DNA of 64,000 nucleotides from Knufia peltigerae (GCA_030247855.1 JAPDRN010000086.1:62001-126000); one strand, 5' to 3'. Counted from the first letter of the stretch, positions 31,851 through 44,565 are shown. Notes: generated from the letters alone by a model not told the origin. A program made the numbers and translations.

Positions 31851-34567
31851 ATGGGGTTGGCCATCCTGTCCACCGTGTTGACCATCATCTTATTTTGTAG
31901 AGCTCATATTGTCGAAGCTACTCTTCAAGAAGTCATTCACAATAATGCACTCATTAACAACGGCTCCATAGCGTTCTTAGACAAATGGAGCATCCTGGGT
32001 CCTTTCAGGATCGGGACTCGAGGTCGGTGCTGAGACTTGGCTCTATCTTGTAGCCGTCTGCTGACATGTACATAGAAGCAGTATGGGGCGCTGATCCAAT
32101 AGAACGGTACGGTGGTATATTTCAGCTCGATGATAACGACACTGCTGCCTATCATTCCCCTCTTGCTCGAAATGCAACTGTCAGGTGGAACTCGCGCACG
32201 TTCCGCCCTATTGTGTCGGAGGCATCAACAACTGTTGACCTGGTAGTCGACTTCTCCGAAATCGATTGGGATATCGCACAAAAAATCTACGGATGGTCCG
32301 CACTTCAATATCAAGCCTGGCTCAAGGGCGGCGTCTGGAATCATGGCGGTACTAGCCGTAGAGTGAGCATATATCCTGAAGGGATCCTCGAGCTCTGGTT
32401 GAACAATAAACACATATTTGGAGGCGACTTTTATTCCTTTGGACGTGCACCTATTGTGTTCGAACTGGCGCCAGGCTTCAATGTTGTGAATGTGCGCCTC
32501 ATCCGCGATGTACGGTCGATGGGCGGTTCTTCCTCGCCAACGGCGCATGTCTTGCTTCGGGCCGAGGTGGTGGCCGCGGATATCGACGTAGATCATGACA
32601 GTATACTGCTGCCAGACGTGATAGCAGGCCGGTTCGTGGGTCGTTACGGGAGTGTGATCGTCAGAAACCAAGCAACCGTCTGGATCAACATCAACCGTGT
32701 CCGTGTCATCACTGACGAGCAATCTGCCGTTGTCCTTGAACAAAATTTGACGATTACTCCAGGACAATCACGTCCAGTAAGGATGCGAATTGACAACTTG
32801 AGAAACCTGACGAAGTCGATAAAACTTGTGTTTGACTATGAACTTCCAGACGCCAGCTCGCACAGGATTGTGTGTGAGGCTCAATTAAGGCCTGCGAATC
32901 ACTCATCTTTGCAAAGAATGACCTTTCTCCATCCGAGTGGTGCAGTCTCTTATGCAACGCTAAGGCCTCCACCAGAAAAGGTTGACCGGGAAGTTGCCAT
33001 ACTCCTGAATCTCCATGGCGCAGGAGTCGATGCGGACGGAGATCTAGCACGCCATATGTTTGATGATGCGCCTGATCTCCCGGCATGGATTGTAACTCCA
33101 ACTGGAATGACATCCTGGAGCGGCGATGACTGGCACACATGGGGTTTTGCAGATGCTCTAGCCGCGGTTGAAGCAATCCTAGACTGGATCGATCTTGTCG
33201 AGTGGCAGGGTCCAGATCCATATACTTCGAAAATTCTGGTTGCGGGCCATTCGAACGGCGGCCAAGGAACATGGTACTTTGCTTCGCATCAACCCGATCG
33301 TGTTCTTGGTGCGGCCGCAGCTTCGGGGTACTTGTCCATTGAGAACTACGTCCCATATGTCCATTGGACCGAAGCAGATCCCCTCCAGAATGCTATCCTT
33401 CATGTTGCAAGGAGTAATTTTCGTCACGAATTGCTGGCTGAGAACTTTGCAGGGATCCCAATCCTCCAACAGCATGGCTCTTCCGATGATAATGTTCCTG
33501 TCTATCACTCCCGATTGATGAATACCTTGCTTTGTCAGTTGGGGATCGCGGCCAAATACTCCGAGATGCCTGGAACCGGTCACTGGATTGATGGAACCAT
33601 GACCACACCTTCTATGATGGAATTCTATCTAGCCCATTTGAATGATACCGATGCTGTGTCGACGGCGCCTGTTGACTTTGCTTTTGTAGTTCCGAATTCT
33701 CATGATATGGGCCCCAAATATGGTATTGTTGTCGACCAATTGTCCTCACCGGACAGAGCGGGTCATATCAGAGTCTCCGTTGCCCAAAATGGGTCGGTCA
33801 CTCGTTGGCATTTAAGCACGCAGAACATACATCGCCTGCACTTTGATCCTGGTGTCCAGATCTCCAATTCCCCGGTTGAAGTGATGCTTGATGACATGGC
33901 TCATGTATTTCATCTCACAAACAAAACGAAATCGAGGTCCCTTGTCCAAGCCGAAGCCAACATCTGGGCTTGGGAAGTCGCCCTTGACTGGAGGCAGTTG
34001 GACAAGCGATATGGCCGTCAAAGAGGTGCACTAGACGCAATACTTCGTAGCGAAGGCGTCTTCGAGGTCGTCTTGTGCTCGAATACAAGCTTTCACCTCG
34101 CAGTTCAGGCAAGTAGGAATTTTCTCCAGTACTTTGGGGCCGACTCAAATATAATCTACCGGGAAGAGTATGCCGAGGCACTGACTAGAAGGGGCAACAT
34201 TGTCACCATTGGGCTTGGGAGAACTATTCCTCGATGTGCCATGCCCCGGTTCCCTATTTCAGTGGAGCACGATAGGCTGTTACTGACAACAGGGTCCTCG
34301 AAAACCGTATCTATTCCCCTGAGACCAGGTATGGGCGGTGTATGGTTACGTCCTCTTCCTCAAGAGCGACTGGAGCTGGTAGTCTGGGGTCATGACGAGG
34401 CTGGTCTGCAACAAGCAATAAGGCTGATTCCAACACTGACCGGGGCTGGACAACCTGACTTTGTGATCTTGGGCAATGAGGCCAGATGGAAAGGCGTTGG
34501 CGGTGCTGTTGCGATGGGTTTCCTCGATCGTGATTGGAGAATATCATCTGCTTCATATATACCCTGA
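31851..34567 (+). CDS. Large secreted alpha/beta hydrolase (esterase/peptidase-like)
   Basis: Two exons, 31851-32022 and 32076-34567, give 887 aa. Residues 1-22 form a signal peptide (LAILSTVLTIILFCRAHIVEA). Residues about 60-330 are a beta-rich N-terminal region with GPFRIGTREAVWGADPIE and no family I can name. An alpha/beta hydrolase core follows: VAILLNLHGAGVDADGD (oxyanion loop), the nucleophile elbow AGHSNGGQGTW with Ser450, ILQQHGSSDDNVPVYHSR with the likely acid, and PGTGHWIDG with the likely His. About 300 further residues after the core have no recognisable fold. The elbow and HG loop resemble feruloyl-esterase/PHB-depolymerase-type and S9-like enzymes. It probably acts on an extracellular ester or peptide; substrate unknown. 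Confidence 0.8.
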
Positions 34568-35059
34568 ATTAGCCAGAGTGAAGGGATGGGAAAGGATGTA
34601 AAGTGAAGCTACTAGCTATCGATTTCAAGGAGGCTGATTCACTATGGTGCTTCTTCTCACATTGGAATCACAGATGATAACATGATGTCGATCTCTGACT
34701 TTGGACACAAGGAAACAAATCTGGTAAGTGCAACGGCGCTGCCTGGCGATTGCTCTACACAACTTTGCGCCACTTCCATTGGAGTTCTATATGAGAGAAG
34801 GAGAAGGTGCCCTTGTTTATAACTCTCAATCTCTCACCAGACGCAAGTTGGCTTTCCGGTTCTTTCTTCTACCATTCGCCAACAACTTTCATTCTCTCAC
34901 ACCTACACTGTCCATCTCGGCGGATCTTCACATTTGCTGATACCTTTTCTCTTCATTGTCGTCCTGTCAATCACCTTCTCACTCTCACCTTCACCCATTA
35001 TCCTACTCTCCCACATCAATATCACTTTTGTATTCCATTGATTGATCCCCCTCCTATTG
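34568..35059. promoter_or_regulatory. Promoter and pyrimidine-rich leader of the Pumilio gene
   Basis: The last 250 bp is strongly CT-rich, as in long fungal 5' leaders. No single element assigned. Confidence 0.4.
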
Positions 35060-37731
35060 ATGGCATCTCTGATGTCAACTGGGTCCCCCAAAATGAGCCG
35101 AAAGTCGACTCCCAGTATCAAAGTGAGAGATGAAGGTGACAGAGTCTCTGGCACAAACTTGAACCCACTCACTGTAAGTTTTCACTTTCAGGTCACTGTC
35201 TTTGCTTTGCTAAACCCTCTCTCAGACCTCAGCAGCTACTCGTTCTGCCTCAGCAAATCGCACGCCTTTCGCTGTCTTACACTCAGAAAAGGTCAATAAC
35301 ATCCAGCAACCAAAATCCAAGGATAAGGCAAGTCCCGCTATTCTTGGTCCTCTCTTTTCACAGACCTCACCCTTTTGTCTTGCCCAATTACTGACGCCTG
35401 TTTTCATCTCCAGACTTCATCTGAGGGCACTGAAGCAAAACCTATGAGCACTATGGAAGATATTCTTTGCCGTCTCAAGCTCAATGATTCTCGCAAAGTC
35501 AGCCCTCCTACCACGGACACCAAGCCTCCGAAACCTGACTTTGAAATGTTTGATAAACTTGTCAACAATCTACAGGACCAGAGCAAGACTCTGAAGAGAC
35601 AAGAGAAGGAACTCAAGAATGAGGCAGACGGTGAAAGCAACAAAGCCAGTGACCGTTCTTCCGGTTCAACTATCTACACCCCCAACACCGATGCTTCCGG
35701 TTCACAGAAGCCAGTCCCGCAATCCTCGGGTACCGGCAAGGTAGACATGGTAGATTTGATGCGTGTCAAGCAAGAACTTGAGGCAGCCAGATCAGTCATT
35801 TCCCGCCAGGAACAGGAGCTTGCTGAAACACGCACTCTCAAGCACACCATGGATCAGGCCATGGGTCCTCCTTCTGAAGTTGATTTCGGTGCTCCTAATG
35901 ACATCAGCGAGCAAACGATTGGCCATCTCCAGAGTGCCTTCAATGCTTCTGCCCGGCCATTCACTTCTCGCAATGAGTCTTGGGCTGCCCAAGAAGCACA
36001 ACGTCAGGACCAGGCCGAGGTGTTGAGTACTGCAAACTTTGGACGTGGCCGAGGCATCTGGAACAACACTTCGGGCTCTATGGCGGACGTGTTGAATGCC
36101 AATGCTTCTGTTCTTGGATACAACAACCCCCGCGATGCTCGTGCCCCTGGCCAGTATCCTAGTGTCTACGGAGGTACCATATCTCCTGTTGAAGCTTTTC
36201 CGCCTCGCAACCTCGCCCCTCCTCCCGCTCCTTTCAGCTACGACATGCGACCAGGCAATGATGTCATGCAGTTCAACCCTTCTCTTGGTGTCAGACGCAA
36301 CAATGGACAACTGAGAATCAATCCAGGACTGGTTGACCCATTAGCTCAATATGGCAACCTTTCTGGCACTGCTTCAGCACTGACGCCTCCCCCGATCAGC
36401 CCACTGGGCATGCCTGCGCAGTTCAGCTACCAACGTGCTCTTACAAGTCCAATGTCTCCACCGTCGACCGAATTCCCCGTCAATGGTATTCCAGGAACTA
36501 GCAACCCGTGGACTGTTCCGGTAAGTTTACAGCATGTCCATCGCCACCAAATGTTGGCGCTGACATTGATTGCTAGGCTACTGGAGCAAATGGGCAGACT
36601 TACATTACTCCTCTAGAGCCGATGAACTATCGTCGCCTTCTTGATAAGTCAGTCTCATGCGACTGGAAGTACATTGTCGACAAGATCGTCTGTAACAATG
36701 ACCAACAAGCAAGCATCTTCCTCCAACAGAAGCTCAAGGTCGGCACAGCTGAGCAGAAGTTCGAGATCGTCGAGTCTATCGTGGCGCAAGCATACCCGTT
36801 GATGATCAATCGTTTCGGTAACTTTCTTGTCCAGCGATGCTTCGAACATGGTACTCCTGATCAGGTCGTTGCTATTGCGAACGCAGTCCACGGCAATGTG
36901 ATTGCTCTCAGCATGGACCCTTTCGGTTGTCACGTTATACAGAAGGCATTCGATTCTGTGCCAGAGGATCACAAGGCCGCCATGGTCCGCGAACTTCTTC
37001 GCCGGATTCCCGACACTGTGATTCATCGATATGCGTGCCACGTTTGGCAGAAATTGTTTGAGCTCAGATGGAGTGGTGAGCCGCCACAGATCATGCTGGA
37101 AGTCAACAAAGCTCTCCGAGGCATGTGGCATGAAGTTGCTCTAGGTGAAACCGGCAGCCTCGTCGTCCAGAACATTTTCGAGAATTGTATCGAAGAGGAA
37201 AAACGCCCGGCCATCGAAGAAGTCATCACCAACATTGACCTCATTGCCCATGGACAATTCGGCAACTGGTGCATTCAACATTTGTGCGAGCACGGCTCCC
37301 CTCCAGACAAGCGCCGTGTCATTGACCACATCCTGGCCAACTCCTACAACTACAGCATTGACCAATTTGCTTCCAAAGTTGTTGAAAAATGCCTCAAGAT
37401 TGGAGGTTCGGAATTTTTGGATCGTTATCTTGGGGTTATCACCACTGCTCACCCTGATCGTCCACGCATCCCTCTCATTGACATTGCGGGCGACCAATAC
37501 GGCAACTACTTGATCCAATGGATTCTCATGAACACCCACCATCATCAGCGCGAACAAGTGGCCATTCATATCCGCAAGCACATGGTGTCTCTCAGAGGTT
37601 CGAAATTTGGGTCCCGTGTTGCTATGCTGTGCTGCAACCCTAACTCGGTCACTCGTCCTGGTCCTGGCGCTTCTGTCAATCCGTTTGGTGCTCCAGGCCA
37701 GCCACGAAGCCAGTGGCCACGATTCCGCTGA
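35060..37731 (+). CDS. Pumilio (PUF) RNA-binding protein with N-terminal coiled coil
   Basis: Four exons, 35060-35173, 35226-35327, 35414-36520 and 36577-37731, give 825 aa. The second intron has a GC donor (GCAAGT) rather than GT; frame, domain continuity and the CCAG acceptor support it. Residues about 80-250 include charged, Gln/Glu-rich helices (VKQELEAARSVISRQEQEL) that should form a coiled coil. The middle is Pro/Asn/Gly-rich. The C-terminal third carries about seven PUF repeats: FGNFLVQRCFEHG, FGCHVIQKAFDSV, YACHVWQKLFELR, TGSLVVQNIFENC, FGNWCIQHLCEHG, FASKVVEKCLKIG and YGNYLIQWILMN. PUF proteins bind 3' UTRs and control mRNA stability and translation. It resembles the fission-yeast meiotic PUF/coiled-coil group (Mpf1/Mcp2-like) by architecture; that assignment is from memory. 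Confidence 0.9.
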
Positions 37732-38744
37732 ACCAAGCTATCGTTCAAGCAACGAGACTGGCCCCCTCGTGGAACTTTGAGCCAGGTTTTTCATCTACTA
37801 CTTACCAGTCATTTTATGTCAAACTGCACGTATTCTACAGACTGTCCGATACTCGAGGGCCCTTCCCTCTACTTGGAATACCGCCCTGAATGAAGAGTAT
37901 GGGGATCACGACCCTCCACAACACTCCAGTCATTGCCTGGCTGGGTTGCGTTGGCCTCCTCATCTCAGATACATCCACCTCTTATTGAACCATTCTCGCA
38001 AGATTCTTGGCTTGTATGCCTTTCTCATATCGATAGCAAATTCAGTATCGCAAACAAACTTCTTCTATCCAGTCAAGATCAAACTCGAAAGGCGTCGAAA
38101 ATTGAACTTCACGTATCGTGTCGGGTGCAAGGAGGGCATTTCAGAACTGCAGGTTTGGCCCAACTCATGTTTCATATTCACCAAAAGACTGTTATCAGTC
38201 ATGTCTTTACCAATGTCCTGCAGAGCGGCAACGTGGACACTCAAGCATGTACTTAGAGCTAGCATGGACCATGGCGTTTAGGTAACTTAGTAAATAGAGA
38301 ACCATGATACCTGAACAAAGGTCCACCTTTACATGATCAAACCATTCCTGGTGGCAGCGATAGATCGTAGGTGGCCCATGGTCGCCATAAATATATAGCA
38401 ATGGCAAAGATTCCGGGCGTCCTTGATGGCCCTGGAGTAGATACCAGCACGTCAAATTCTCTGAGGCGTGGGAAACGTCTGGCCGAGCAAACATGAAACC
38501 CACTCAACATCGCACTAATCACTCGGTACGGGGGTTTCATGTTCAGCCTGTATCGCCCGCTTTATGGTCATCTCTTCATCGTATTGCTCCCTGCCCTGAA
38601 GAGTCTGAGGACATCGTTCACGGATGGCCATTATGCTGACGAAAGCTTCAATAGGTAACAACGTGGGAAGGATAGGACGCTCCTCGTCGACGCTGCCCAC
38701 CACTCACACTCACATCTACTATGACATAATCATCAGTGCCATGC
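37732..38744. other. Convergent intergenic region, no gene seen
   Basis: 1 kb between the 3' ends of the PUF gene (+) and the KPWE gene (-). Short open frames of 60-110 codons have no recognisable content. Confidence 0.5.
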
Positions 38745-39553
38745 TCAATCCTTACTCAGAAGGCCACTGTCTGGTACTGCGTTTGGTTTGAGAATGTTCA
38801 CCACCCCTTGACCCGTCTCTCTATGACCATTCAGATCGACTGTATTATCATCTTGTGTCGTCTCTGCTTGAAGTGAAGGTGGTGGAGTTGTCCGTGGCGC
38901 CGCGGAAGTACTTGAGGTGTTTTCAGGGTCTGAGTCGGTTTCCCAAGGTTTCCTTCGCCGTGGCTTCTTGTCTATCTTGCTGGAGCCGGGTTCGAGTACA
39001 GTGTTGGGGATTTCTTCGATGCCAGGAATCGGCATATTGCGGGTTATCAGGTCGACTATATGCGCGAAGGACGTTGGGTACGGCGGTTCAGGTTCAGACG
39101 CCGATGCATTGGCTTGAGGGCCTACGGACGGGGCTGATTCTGTCGATGAGGAGGTGGGCGGCGCAACAAGCGGCTGCACTGGGGGATGCTGGCTAGAATC
39201 GGTGGGGGAATGAGAGAGCAGCCATGACGAATATGCGACGACATCTATGGGTGGGAGGGCGAACTTCCTATCCGACATGTTTCTCAGTACACGCTTTCAG
39301 CCTGTGACGGTTCGGGACAATTCTACCTTGAAAAATAGAAAGACTGTGCTTGTAGCACCAGTTCTTTCTTGTCTGTCAACTCTTCGAGAGTTACCGGAGT
39401 GTCTGGGTGCCCTAGAATGGCTGCCAGTCCGGCTTGGTATTCTGGGTCTGTGTCGAAAGGGTATGTGAACAGTCCCTGGTATACGGAAGCGGGAGTCACA
39501 GGAACAGAGTCATTCTCTGTCGTTGAAGTGCTATGCGACGCCTCCATGGCCAT
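38745..39553 (-). CDS. KPWE-motif protein, probable peroxin Pex39 homologue
   Basis: Two exons, 39553-39327 and 39267-38745, joined in phase as FYFSR|KFALPP, give 249 aa. Residues 155-163 read PIPGIEEIP and 182-185 read KPWE, preceded by KKPRRR. Just upstream is YPTSFAHIVDLITRN. This order (short helix, PIPGI-x-x-IP, basic stretch, KPWE) is the KPWE/DUF5572 domain found in yeast Yjr012c and human C6orf226, which I recall as the recently named peroxin Pex39 that assists Pex7 in PTS2 import. The first exon (YQGLFTYPFDTDPEYQAGL) is not part of that domain. No signal peptide or membrane segment; a soluble cytosolic protein is expected. The C-terminal 65 residues are low complexity. Function is inferred from the motif. 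Confidence 0.75.
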
Positions 39554-41190
39554 GGTAATTATTCAAAAGTGCTGCAGGTGAGTCAAGCAGTTTGGGCGAA
39601 TACCTACGTGTGCACTACGGAGTACACAGTATATTATCTCAAGGTTGCGTGAAGCTGCGGTTGGTGTTGGACGGTTTTACCTCGGGAAAGCATTTCCCAC
39701 CATCTCTTATCGATAAGAACTTCAGACGACGAGGTGTGACGCAAAGGATTTTTATTTGATTCCGCTCACCACCATCTGTTTGTATCTACTCAAGCGAATT
39801 TTCAACAATGCTCGTATCTTGAACATCCAAAAAATGAACATATGATGTCATGAGCAGAAACCACATGTCGATCTTTGCGATTCTGCATGCACCACAAACA
39901 CTGAATCCCATCCTGATATCATGCCGTTGAAGCCGCACAGGGACAGACCACGTCGTTCATGCCGCCACTGACGCAAGCTGAATGTTGTCCGCACTCACGC
40001 GAGCAATGATACTAACTGCTTAGCATGTATTGGCATCTCTATGTGTAAACCGATAGGTAAGGCAATGTCGAAGCTCGTTTGCATTCGTGCTCGTTATCAC
40101 AAGTTGAAACGAAGTTCTCAACACTCAGCTAAACAGCATTTACCTGACAATCTGCCCCTGAAATGCACTCTCACGACACAGCACTCAATCGAGAGACCAG
40201 TCCCTTCGGAGCTATAGCCTATACTGGATTGTGTGGAGCAACAGAAGCATTCTAGAAGTTCTACCAGAAGAACACCCCCTACCGATGGATGTCCCCGCCA
40301 AGACCGGGGTAACCGAGATGCTGAAATGTAAAGGAGACGTGGCTGAGTGGACAGGCTTGGGAACTTTCTCGTTCACGTACAGAGTAATTTACAACTGGAG
40401 CAAAGGCTGTTTATTGAATGTGTGGACATGGGAGATGCCCTAATGCTGAAGTTGAGCCACCCGCGAGTCAAATCACCATCCAAACAACATCCACAACAGA
40501 TGCTACGCAAAGAAGCAGGACAAGAAGCTGCCGAGAATTGACAGAGGGTTTCCTGTCCCCAATCATGGCTACCACGATAAGAAGTGTTGGAGCGGGAAAT
40601 CTTGGCAATACTTCCGCCCAGCCTTGGCCGCTCGGCGCCCAGTACATCAAGGAATTTTCATATCGTCACCGAATCCACTGATTCTCCTTCGATCAATGTG
40701 AGTCTCGCTTAGCATGGCCCGTCCAACTCATGTGCAAAGCCTGGTATAACACACTATGGGTCGATCTATGTGGCCTCCATACTTGTTTAACGCGGAGATA
40801 TCAGTCCCCTACGATCTACGAAATACGTTAGTGGAACTTGTTCCCGGCGGAGTCTCGTCACGCAACCGTCCAAAGATGGCGATCAGCAGCTGTTCTTGGC
40901 CGCCCATGGCAACACGGAGCAATGTCCAAGACAAGAATCGGTAACCATCGAGCACCTTGGACCAATCCCTCCTTTATCTTGCCCAGTCGTCTGATCCCTC
41001 ATCTTGACTTTTGCAGGGTATCATCGCGTGTCCATTGTCAATCACACCCAAGAGATAAGGAAAGTCATACATGATGGCATATTGGCCGAGCCTTTGCTGG
41101 TTCGATCATGGTTAAATACCGTGCTCCGGTCGCGTCGAACCCCGGATCAGATTCACGCTGTCCCTGCACTCTCAGTTGAGCTCCGACACC
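39554..41190. promoter_or_regulatory. 1.6-kb divergent intergenic region
   Basis: Lies between the KPWE gene and the amino-acid permease. One TACGGAGT motif at about 39616, close to the KPWE gene start. Several open frames below 90 codons were examined and none has recognisable content. Length suits a regulated permease promoter, but no GATA cluster or other specific site was assigned. Confidence 0.4.
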
Positions 41191-43098
41191 ATGGACGGCA
41201 AACCAGTTTACAATGACGAGTCGGCGGTTGAGCCCGAGAAGAGGGATGCCGCCGGTCTACCTCAAGAAAATGGTGATGGACCTCACGACGTCAAGATTGG
41301 TGACGATCAAGAATTCTACAAGTTACCGTTCTGGACACGAATGGGATGTACTGTAGATTCATTCAAGCGCAGAAGTCGTACCGACAAACACAACCAGCTC
41401 AACCAGACCCTACGCTCTCGCCACATGCACATGATTGCCATTGGTAAGCTCCTCCTCTCAGAAGGCCTACTTTGTGCTCTTGATCACTAACCTTAGCTCC
41501 AGGTGGCTCAATTGGCGCTGGCCTTTTTGTCGGTACTGGTTCAGCTCTCCGAAGGGGTGGTCCAGCGTCACTCCTCCTCGACTATGGCATTATCGGTATC
41601 ATGATCTTCAATGTTGTGTTTGCCTTGGGTGAACTTTGTATCATGTATCCTATCTCTGGCGGTTTCTATACCTACTCGACTCGATTCATTGATCCCGCAT
41701 GGGGTTTTGCTATGGGTTGGAACTAGTGAGTACCCAAATCATCAATGGGGTAATGCGTGTAGTGACAACCTTTTGCAGTGTCTTTCAGTGGGCGATCGTC
41801 TTACCTCTGGAAATAACAGTGGCCTCATTCACGATATATTTCTGGACTTCAGACGTTCACGTCGCCGTGTGGATAACCATGTTCTTGCTAGTCATTATTT
41901 TTGTCAATGTTTTTGGCGTCCTGGGATATGGTGAGGAAGAATTCTGGTCCAGTGCCCTGAAGCTGTCCGCGATTGTGATTTTCATGATCATTGGCCTCGT
42001 CCTGGTCTGTGGTGGAGGGCCAAGTAACGGCATCTACGACAAATACTGGGGCGCTCGTAAGTGTTTTTTTTCTTGGGTGCCTCGAATCTCCCTCTCTGAC
42101 ATTCTGCAGGACTCTGGTATGACCCTGGCGCCTTCCAGAATGGGTTCAAGGGTTTCTGCTCGGTCTTCGTCACCGCCGCCTTTGCATTCTCCGGAACCGA
42201 ACTCGTCGGTTTGGCTGCAGCTGAGTCTCGGACACCACTGAAGTCGTTGCCTTCCGCGGTCAAGCAAGTGTTTTGGCGGATCACCTTGTTCTACATCCTG
42301 GCGTTACTTTTCGTTGGCCTGCTTGTCAGCTCCGAAGACGAACGCCTCCTTGGTGCCAACCCTTACATCGACGCACAAGCCTCGCCGTTTGTGCTTGCCG
42401 CCCAAGACGCTGGGCTGATCGGGTTCGACTCTTTCATGAACGTTGTCATTTTGGTGTCCGTCATCTCCATCGGCAACAGCGGTGTCTACGGTGGCAGCCG
42501 CACACTGACTGCGCTCGCCGAACAAGGCTACGCTCCCAAGATCTTCAGCTACGTGGACCGCGCCGGCCGCCCGCTCATTTCCACCATCACCATCATCGCA
42601 TTTGGTGGCCTGGCCTACCTCGGTGTCGCAAAGTCTGGCGTTGAGATTTTCGACTGGCTCCAGGCCTTGTCTGGCCTCGCGGCCTTGTTCACCTGGGGTT
42701 CCATCTGTCTGGCACATGTCCGCTTCCGAAACGCGTGGCGTCACCAAGGCCGCTCCCTCGACGACATCCCCTTCAAGGCCATCGGCGGTGTCTACGGATC
42801 ATACATCGGTGTCGGCCTTATCGTGTTGGTGTTGATCGCCCAGTTTTACGTTGCAATCTGGCCCCCCGGAGGTGGTGTCAACGACGCCGAGGGCTTCTTC
42901 AAGGCTTACCTTGCCCTGCCGGTCGTCATGTTTTTCTGGGCTTGTGGATACTTTTGGAAGCGCGAAGGTTGGTTGAAACTCGATCAGATTGATCTGGATT
43001 CGGGACGACGAGAGATTGATTGGGAAGCTCACCGTAAGGAACAAGAGAAGAGAAGGAATGCCAGTCTGCCCATGAGGATCATCTACTTCATGTTTTAG
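41191..43098 (+). CDS. Amino-acid permease (fungal YAT family)
   Basis: Four exons, 41191-41443, 41503-41725, 41779-42056 and 42110-43098, give 580 aa, usual for fungal plasma-membrane amino-acid/proton symporters. The N-terminal cytosolic tail ends in NQTLRSRHMHMIAIGGSIGAG, the classic start of helix 1, followed by LFVGTGSALRRGGPASLLL. Other marks are YPISGGFYTYSTRFIDPAWGF (helix 3), FAFSGTELVGLAAAESRTP (helix 6 with conserved Glu), SIGNSGVYGGSRTLTALAEQG (helix 8 loop), and WKREGWLKLDQIDLDSGRRE in the C-terminal tail. Substrate range cannot be read from sequence. An in-frame upstream codon (TTG at 41176) is not a likely start. An 8-bp perfect hairpin (43112-43129) lies just after the stop. 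Confidence 0.93.
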
Positions 43099-44136
43099 AA
43101 ATTCAGGGAATCAACCTTGTCCAAGGTTGGGATGTGTCCGTGGAAGAAGTCTTGAAAACAGAAGAATTGTACAAGGAATGTTGTCCATAGAGATTAGGTA
43201 GTGGTTCTACTTGCATATTGTTGAGGCAGAATTTCCTACAGATATATCTCCTTTGCTTTACAATCAGCGCAGTCGCTTTGTTTGATCCGCTCTTTGCATG
43301 TCTTGCAAGATCTTAGTCCTTAGTCCTGTGAGGTTGTACCTTGCCAGTGAATGTACTCCGGACACCAAATCCACAATGCCGACTAACTCCGTAGATGGCA
43401 ACCATCGACGGGTCAAACAACGTGCCCGCAATATCTTCACCTGGTCAAGATTGTTATATCCCCAGCCTTTCAGAGATGGCCGAACATGTCAAGGGTCCAT
43501 TCCTCCGAACCGAGATGCTCTCCGCTTACTTTACCTTTGTCGCGGGGATCTAATGGTGTTGTCTCACCTCGCTTCTTCTCGTCTCGTGCTCGGTCTGACT
43601 TCTCTCGGCCGTGAACGGCCTGGTAGGGATTCAGGACTACTTACTTATCCGAGATCTGGAGACCTACAACTCCGCAAAAGGCAATGAAATACGAGGACTC
43701 CGTTCGAAGCAAGGATACCTGCGCAGGTCCAGGAGACGGGTGTGACGAGAACTCGGTCGACGGGTGATGTTCATGCCGATCTTCCCACCTGAAACGAATC
43801 ATCATCGACGATCCTATTTCCGTTCGAATGTGTTGTAAATATGAACCAAATGTTGGGACATCAATTCTCTCATTCTGAAATATTTTTGGTCGTTTTCATC
43901 TCACAAAATATCTCCCAAGAATCATTTGATCATCACCTACTCCGTACAAGAATCCGAGTAACTATCTCCACAGGTGAACTAAGTGAGAGAGTTTCTACCC
44001 TTATTCTCGACTACACTGAAGTCGTAATATTTAGAATCGACTCGATCGAGCAACACTCGACGCTCCACCCCCAGCATATCACATCAAGTCACATTGTATT
44101 CACTCTCCGGCCCCCCGGCTCATTCAGACTCGTGAG
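43099..44136. other. Intergenic region, no gene seen
   Basis: About 1 kb. Holds two ACTCCGTA motifs (near 43385 and 43938) and the hairpin at 43112-43129. A 129-codon open frame (43298-43687) is featureless. Confidence 0.45.
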
Positions 44137-44565
44137 ATGGCGTCTTTGGGTCGTTCCCTCCTCAGCCTCGTCGCCTTTTCGACCTCGGTGTCTTGTTACC
44201 TGGCCGACTGGAACGAGACTCACGTCAAGAACCCTCGGTGGCCACCCCACGCCCGTTTCCACAACGGCCAGACCATGTCGATGGGTTTGTGTTTGGGTGG
44301 GTTGACTGCCTACTACACCTGGAGGCGCTCGGCCCAAGCCTCCGGGTCGGGATGGGGAGGACTCGCGGCGGAGAGGGACTCGATCACCACGGCCGCCTTG
44401 TTGGGGTCTCTCTACTGGGTCACCGGCATGAGTGGTATCTTGTACCCCGGCACCAAATGGCAAGATCCGGAGTTTGGGGAAGGGGCACCCCAAAAGGTCG
44501 TTTTCGGGATGCACGTCGTCTTGTGTTGGATAGGTTGGTGGTTGGAGATGAAGAGACTGTCATGA
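44137..44565 (+). CDS. Small four-helix membrane protein (DUF6640-type)
   Basis: A single exon of 142 aa. It has an N-terminal hydrophobic segment (LLSLVAFSTSVSCYLADW), then WNETHVKNPRWPPHARFHNGQTMSMGL, a strongly conserved signature of small uncharacterised fungal membrane proteins that I associate with DUF6640. Three more hydrophobic segments follow (GLCLGGLTAYYTW, TTAALLGSLYWVTGMSGILY, VVFGMHVVLCWIGWWLEM), giving about four membrane helices overall. No catalytic residues can be named. Function unknown. It is transcribed away from the permease and is isolated from neighbours by about 1 kb on the left and over 2 kb on the right. Confidence 0.8.
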   Translation: MASLGRSLLSLVAFSTSVSCYLADWNETHVKNPRWPPHARFHNGQTMSMGLCLGGLTAYYTWRRSAQASGSGWGGLAAERDSITTAALLGSLYWVTGMSGILYPGTKWQDPEFGEGAPQKVVFGMHVVLCWIGWWLEMKRLS

